A stretch of 64,000 nucleotides of DNA from Prochlorococcus sp. AG-418-O03 (GTDB taxonomy: Bacteria; Cyanobacteriota; Cyanobacteriia; PCC-6307; Cyanobiaceae): contig QCMJ01000004.1 in the NCBI GenBank assembly GCA_003213855.1, positions 1-64,000 on the forward strand, read 5' to 3'. Position 1 is the first letter of the stretch. The number at the start of each line of letters is the position of its first letter. The position numbers and the translations under genes were made by a program. The notes under the pieces are model-generated. The model did not search any database. It was given only the letters and a program-made list of their open reading frames with translations, and was not told where the DNA came from. Positions 62,357 through 64,000 of the stretch are shown here, one piece after another.

Positions 62357-64000
62357 ATGCCAATAAGACAAGACGATAATCAACCTAATAGAAGATTTGG
62401 AATTGTAAATATCGTTTTGATAGGAGTTGGAGCATTACTTCTATTTAGCAGCCTTTTCCCTAATCAAAATATGCAAATCCCTAGGGTTCCTTATTCATTA
62501 TTTATAGATCAGGTTAATGATGGAGAAGTTAAGCGTGCATATATCACTCAAGAACAGATTAGATATGAGTTAAATGGAGCTGAAGAAGGCGCACCTTCTG
62601 TTTTAGCAACTACCCCAATTTTTGATATGGACCTTCCACAAAGATTGGAAAGTAAAGGAGTGGAATTCGCTGCCGCACCTCCCAAAAAACCTAATTTTTT
62701 CTCAACTATTTTGAGTTGGGTTGTTCCTCCTTTAATTTTTATCCTGGTTTTGCAATTTTTTGCAAGAAGAAGTATGGGTGGAGGAGGTGCTCAGGGTGCT
62801 CTTAGTTTTACTAAAAGTAAAGCAAAAGTTTACGTTCCCGATGATGAATCAAAAGTAACATTTGCTGATGTGGCTGGCGTTGATGAAGCTAAGGATGAAT
62901 TAACGGAAATAGTTGATTTTTTAAAAAAACCTGAGAGATACACTGATATCGGTGCGCGAATACCAAAAGGGGTTCTTCTTGTGGGACCTCCTGGAACGGG
63001 AAAAACTCTTCTTTCAAAGGCAGTTGCGGGCGAAGCAGAAGTTCCTTTTTTTATTATTTCAGGTTCTGAATTTGTTGAACTTTTTGTAGGTGCAGGTGCA
63101 GCTAGAGTTAGGGATCTATTTGAACAGGCCAAGAAAAAAGCACCATGTATTATTTTCATTGATGAATTAGATGCTATTGGTAAAAGTCGTTCTGGATCAA
63201 TGGGAGTCGTTGGCGGCAATGATGAAAGAGAACAAACATTAAATCAACTTCTCACCGAAATGGATGGCTTTGCTTCCGCAGATAAGCCAGTTATAGTACT
63301 TGCCGCTACTAACCAACCGGAAGTACTCGACGCAGCGTTATTAAGGCCTGGAAGATTTGATAGGCAAGTATTAGTTGATAGACCTGATTTGTCTGGCAGA
63401 AAAACTATATTGGAGATATATACCAAAAAGGTTAAACTTGCTGATTCAATTGACTTGGACTCTATTGCCCAAGCTACTAGCGGGTTCGCTGGAGCCGATT
63501 TAGCAAATATGGTAAATGAGGCTGCTTTACTTGCTGCTAGAGCTAAAAGGAAAAGTGTTGAGCAACAAGACTTAAGTGAAGCAATAGAAAGGGTAGTGGC
63601 TGGCCTAGAAAAGAAAAGTAGAGTCCTTCAAGATGATGAGAAGAAAGTTGTTGCTTATCATGAAGTAGGCCATGCAATCGTTGGCCATCTTATGCCTGGG
63701 GGTTCAAAAGTGGCAAAAATTTCAATTGTTCCAAGAGGTATGAGTGCATTAGGCTATACACTTCAATTACCAACCGAAGAAAGATTTTTAAATTCCAAAG
63801 AAGAGCTAAAAGGCCAAATTGCAACACTTCTTGGAGGTCGTTCTGCTGAAGAAGTGGTTTTCGGGAAAATTACCACTGGAGCATCTAATGATCTTCAAAG
63901 GGCTACTGATATTGCTGAACAAATGGTAGGTACCTTTGGCATGAGTGATATACTTGGTCCTCTTGCCTATGATAAGCAAGGCGGTGGGCAATTTCTTGGA
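62357..64000 (+). CDS. ftsH: ATP-dependent zinc metalloprotease FtsH, partial at the window end
   Basis: [25 protein letters not shown]..., '[18 protein letters not shown]', 'HEVGH' zinc motif; frame open to the edge. Confidence 0.95.
   Translation, partial: MPIRQDDNQPNRRFGIVNIVLIGVGALLLFSSLFPNQNMQIPRVPYSLFIDQVNDGEVKRAYITQEQIRYELNGAEEGAPSVLATTPIFDMDLPQRLESKGVEFAAAPPKKPNFFSTILSWVVPPLIFILVLQFFARRSMGGGGAQGALSFTKSKAKVYVPDDESKVTFADVAGVDEAKDELTEIVDFLKKPERYTDIGARIPKGVLLVGPPGTGKTLLSKAVAGEAEVPFFIISGSEFVELFVGAGAARVRDLFEQAKKKAPCIIFIDELDAIGKSRSGSMGVVGGNDEREQTLNQLLTEMDGFASADKPVIVLAATNQPEVLDAALLRPGRFDRQVLVDRPDLSGRKTILEIYTKKVKLADSIDLDSIAQATSGFAGADLANMVNEAALLAARAKRKSVEQQDLSEAIERVVAGLEKKSRVLQDDEKKVVAYHEVGHAIVGHLMPGGSKVAKISIVPRGMSALGYTLQLPTEERFLNSKEELKGQIATLLGGRSAEEVVFGKITTGASNDLQRATDIAEQMVGTFGMSDILGPLAYDKQGGGQFLG

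Noticed and set aside
62830-63426. Minus-strand ORFs within ftsH
   Set aside because: Antisense shadows of strongly conserved FtsH AAA motifs.
1-64000. CRISPR array, IS element or toxin-antitoxin system
   Set aside because: No regularly spaced repeats, transposase motifs or recognisable toxin-antitoxin pair found by reading the window.

Overview
This 64 kb window looks like a core chromosomal segment of a low-GC marine picocyanobacterium, most likely a high-light Prochlorococcus. That identification is inferred from AT-rich compact genes, an hli gene, the Ni-SOD cluster, and cyanobacteria-specific DUF1825/DUF3086/DUF3119/DUF3122/DUF3611 proteins. Most of it is housekeeping: tyrS, pyrF, plsY, an MlaE-type permease, glgX-like, hup, cobD, ilvC, clpR-clpP, hemW, panB, ffs (SRP RNA), ftsZ-ftsQ-ddl, miaB, folC, argD, murA, a SpoU methyltransferase, lpd, trpC, sodT/sodX/sodN, lnt, mnmA, nnrD/E, a group-2 sigma factor, pdhA, ARC6/Ftn2-like, ffh, rpsP, phoH, era, trmD, ispF, larB/cpmA-like, thiS-thiE, ribF, surE, pheS, nadK, cobL, ribD and a partial ftsH. 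tRNAs for Gly(TCC), His(GTG) and Leu(CAA) are present. I see no CRISPR array, transposon or prophage. The most interesting points are: (1) the ARC6/Ftn2-like division protein is split into two ORFs just after its TM helix, with an A7 tract, an SD sequence and a CTGA overlap at the junction; (2) trmD and ispF share one uninterrupted frame; (3) sodX and a SpoU methyltransferase have conserved N-termini upstream of any ATG/GTG/TTG, suggesting non-canonical starts; (4) several unlisted small ORFs and structured or GC-rich intergenic stretches. All family calls come from reading the translations; no database search was run.
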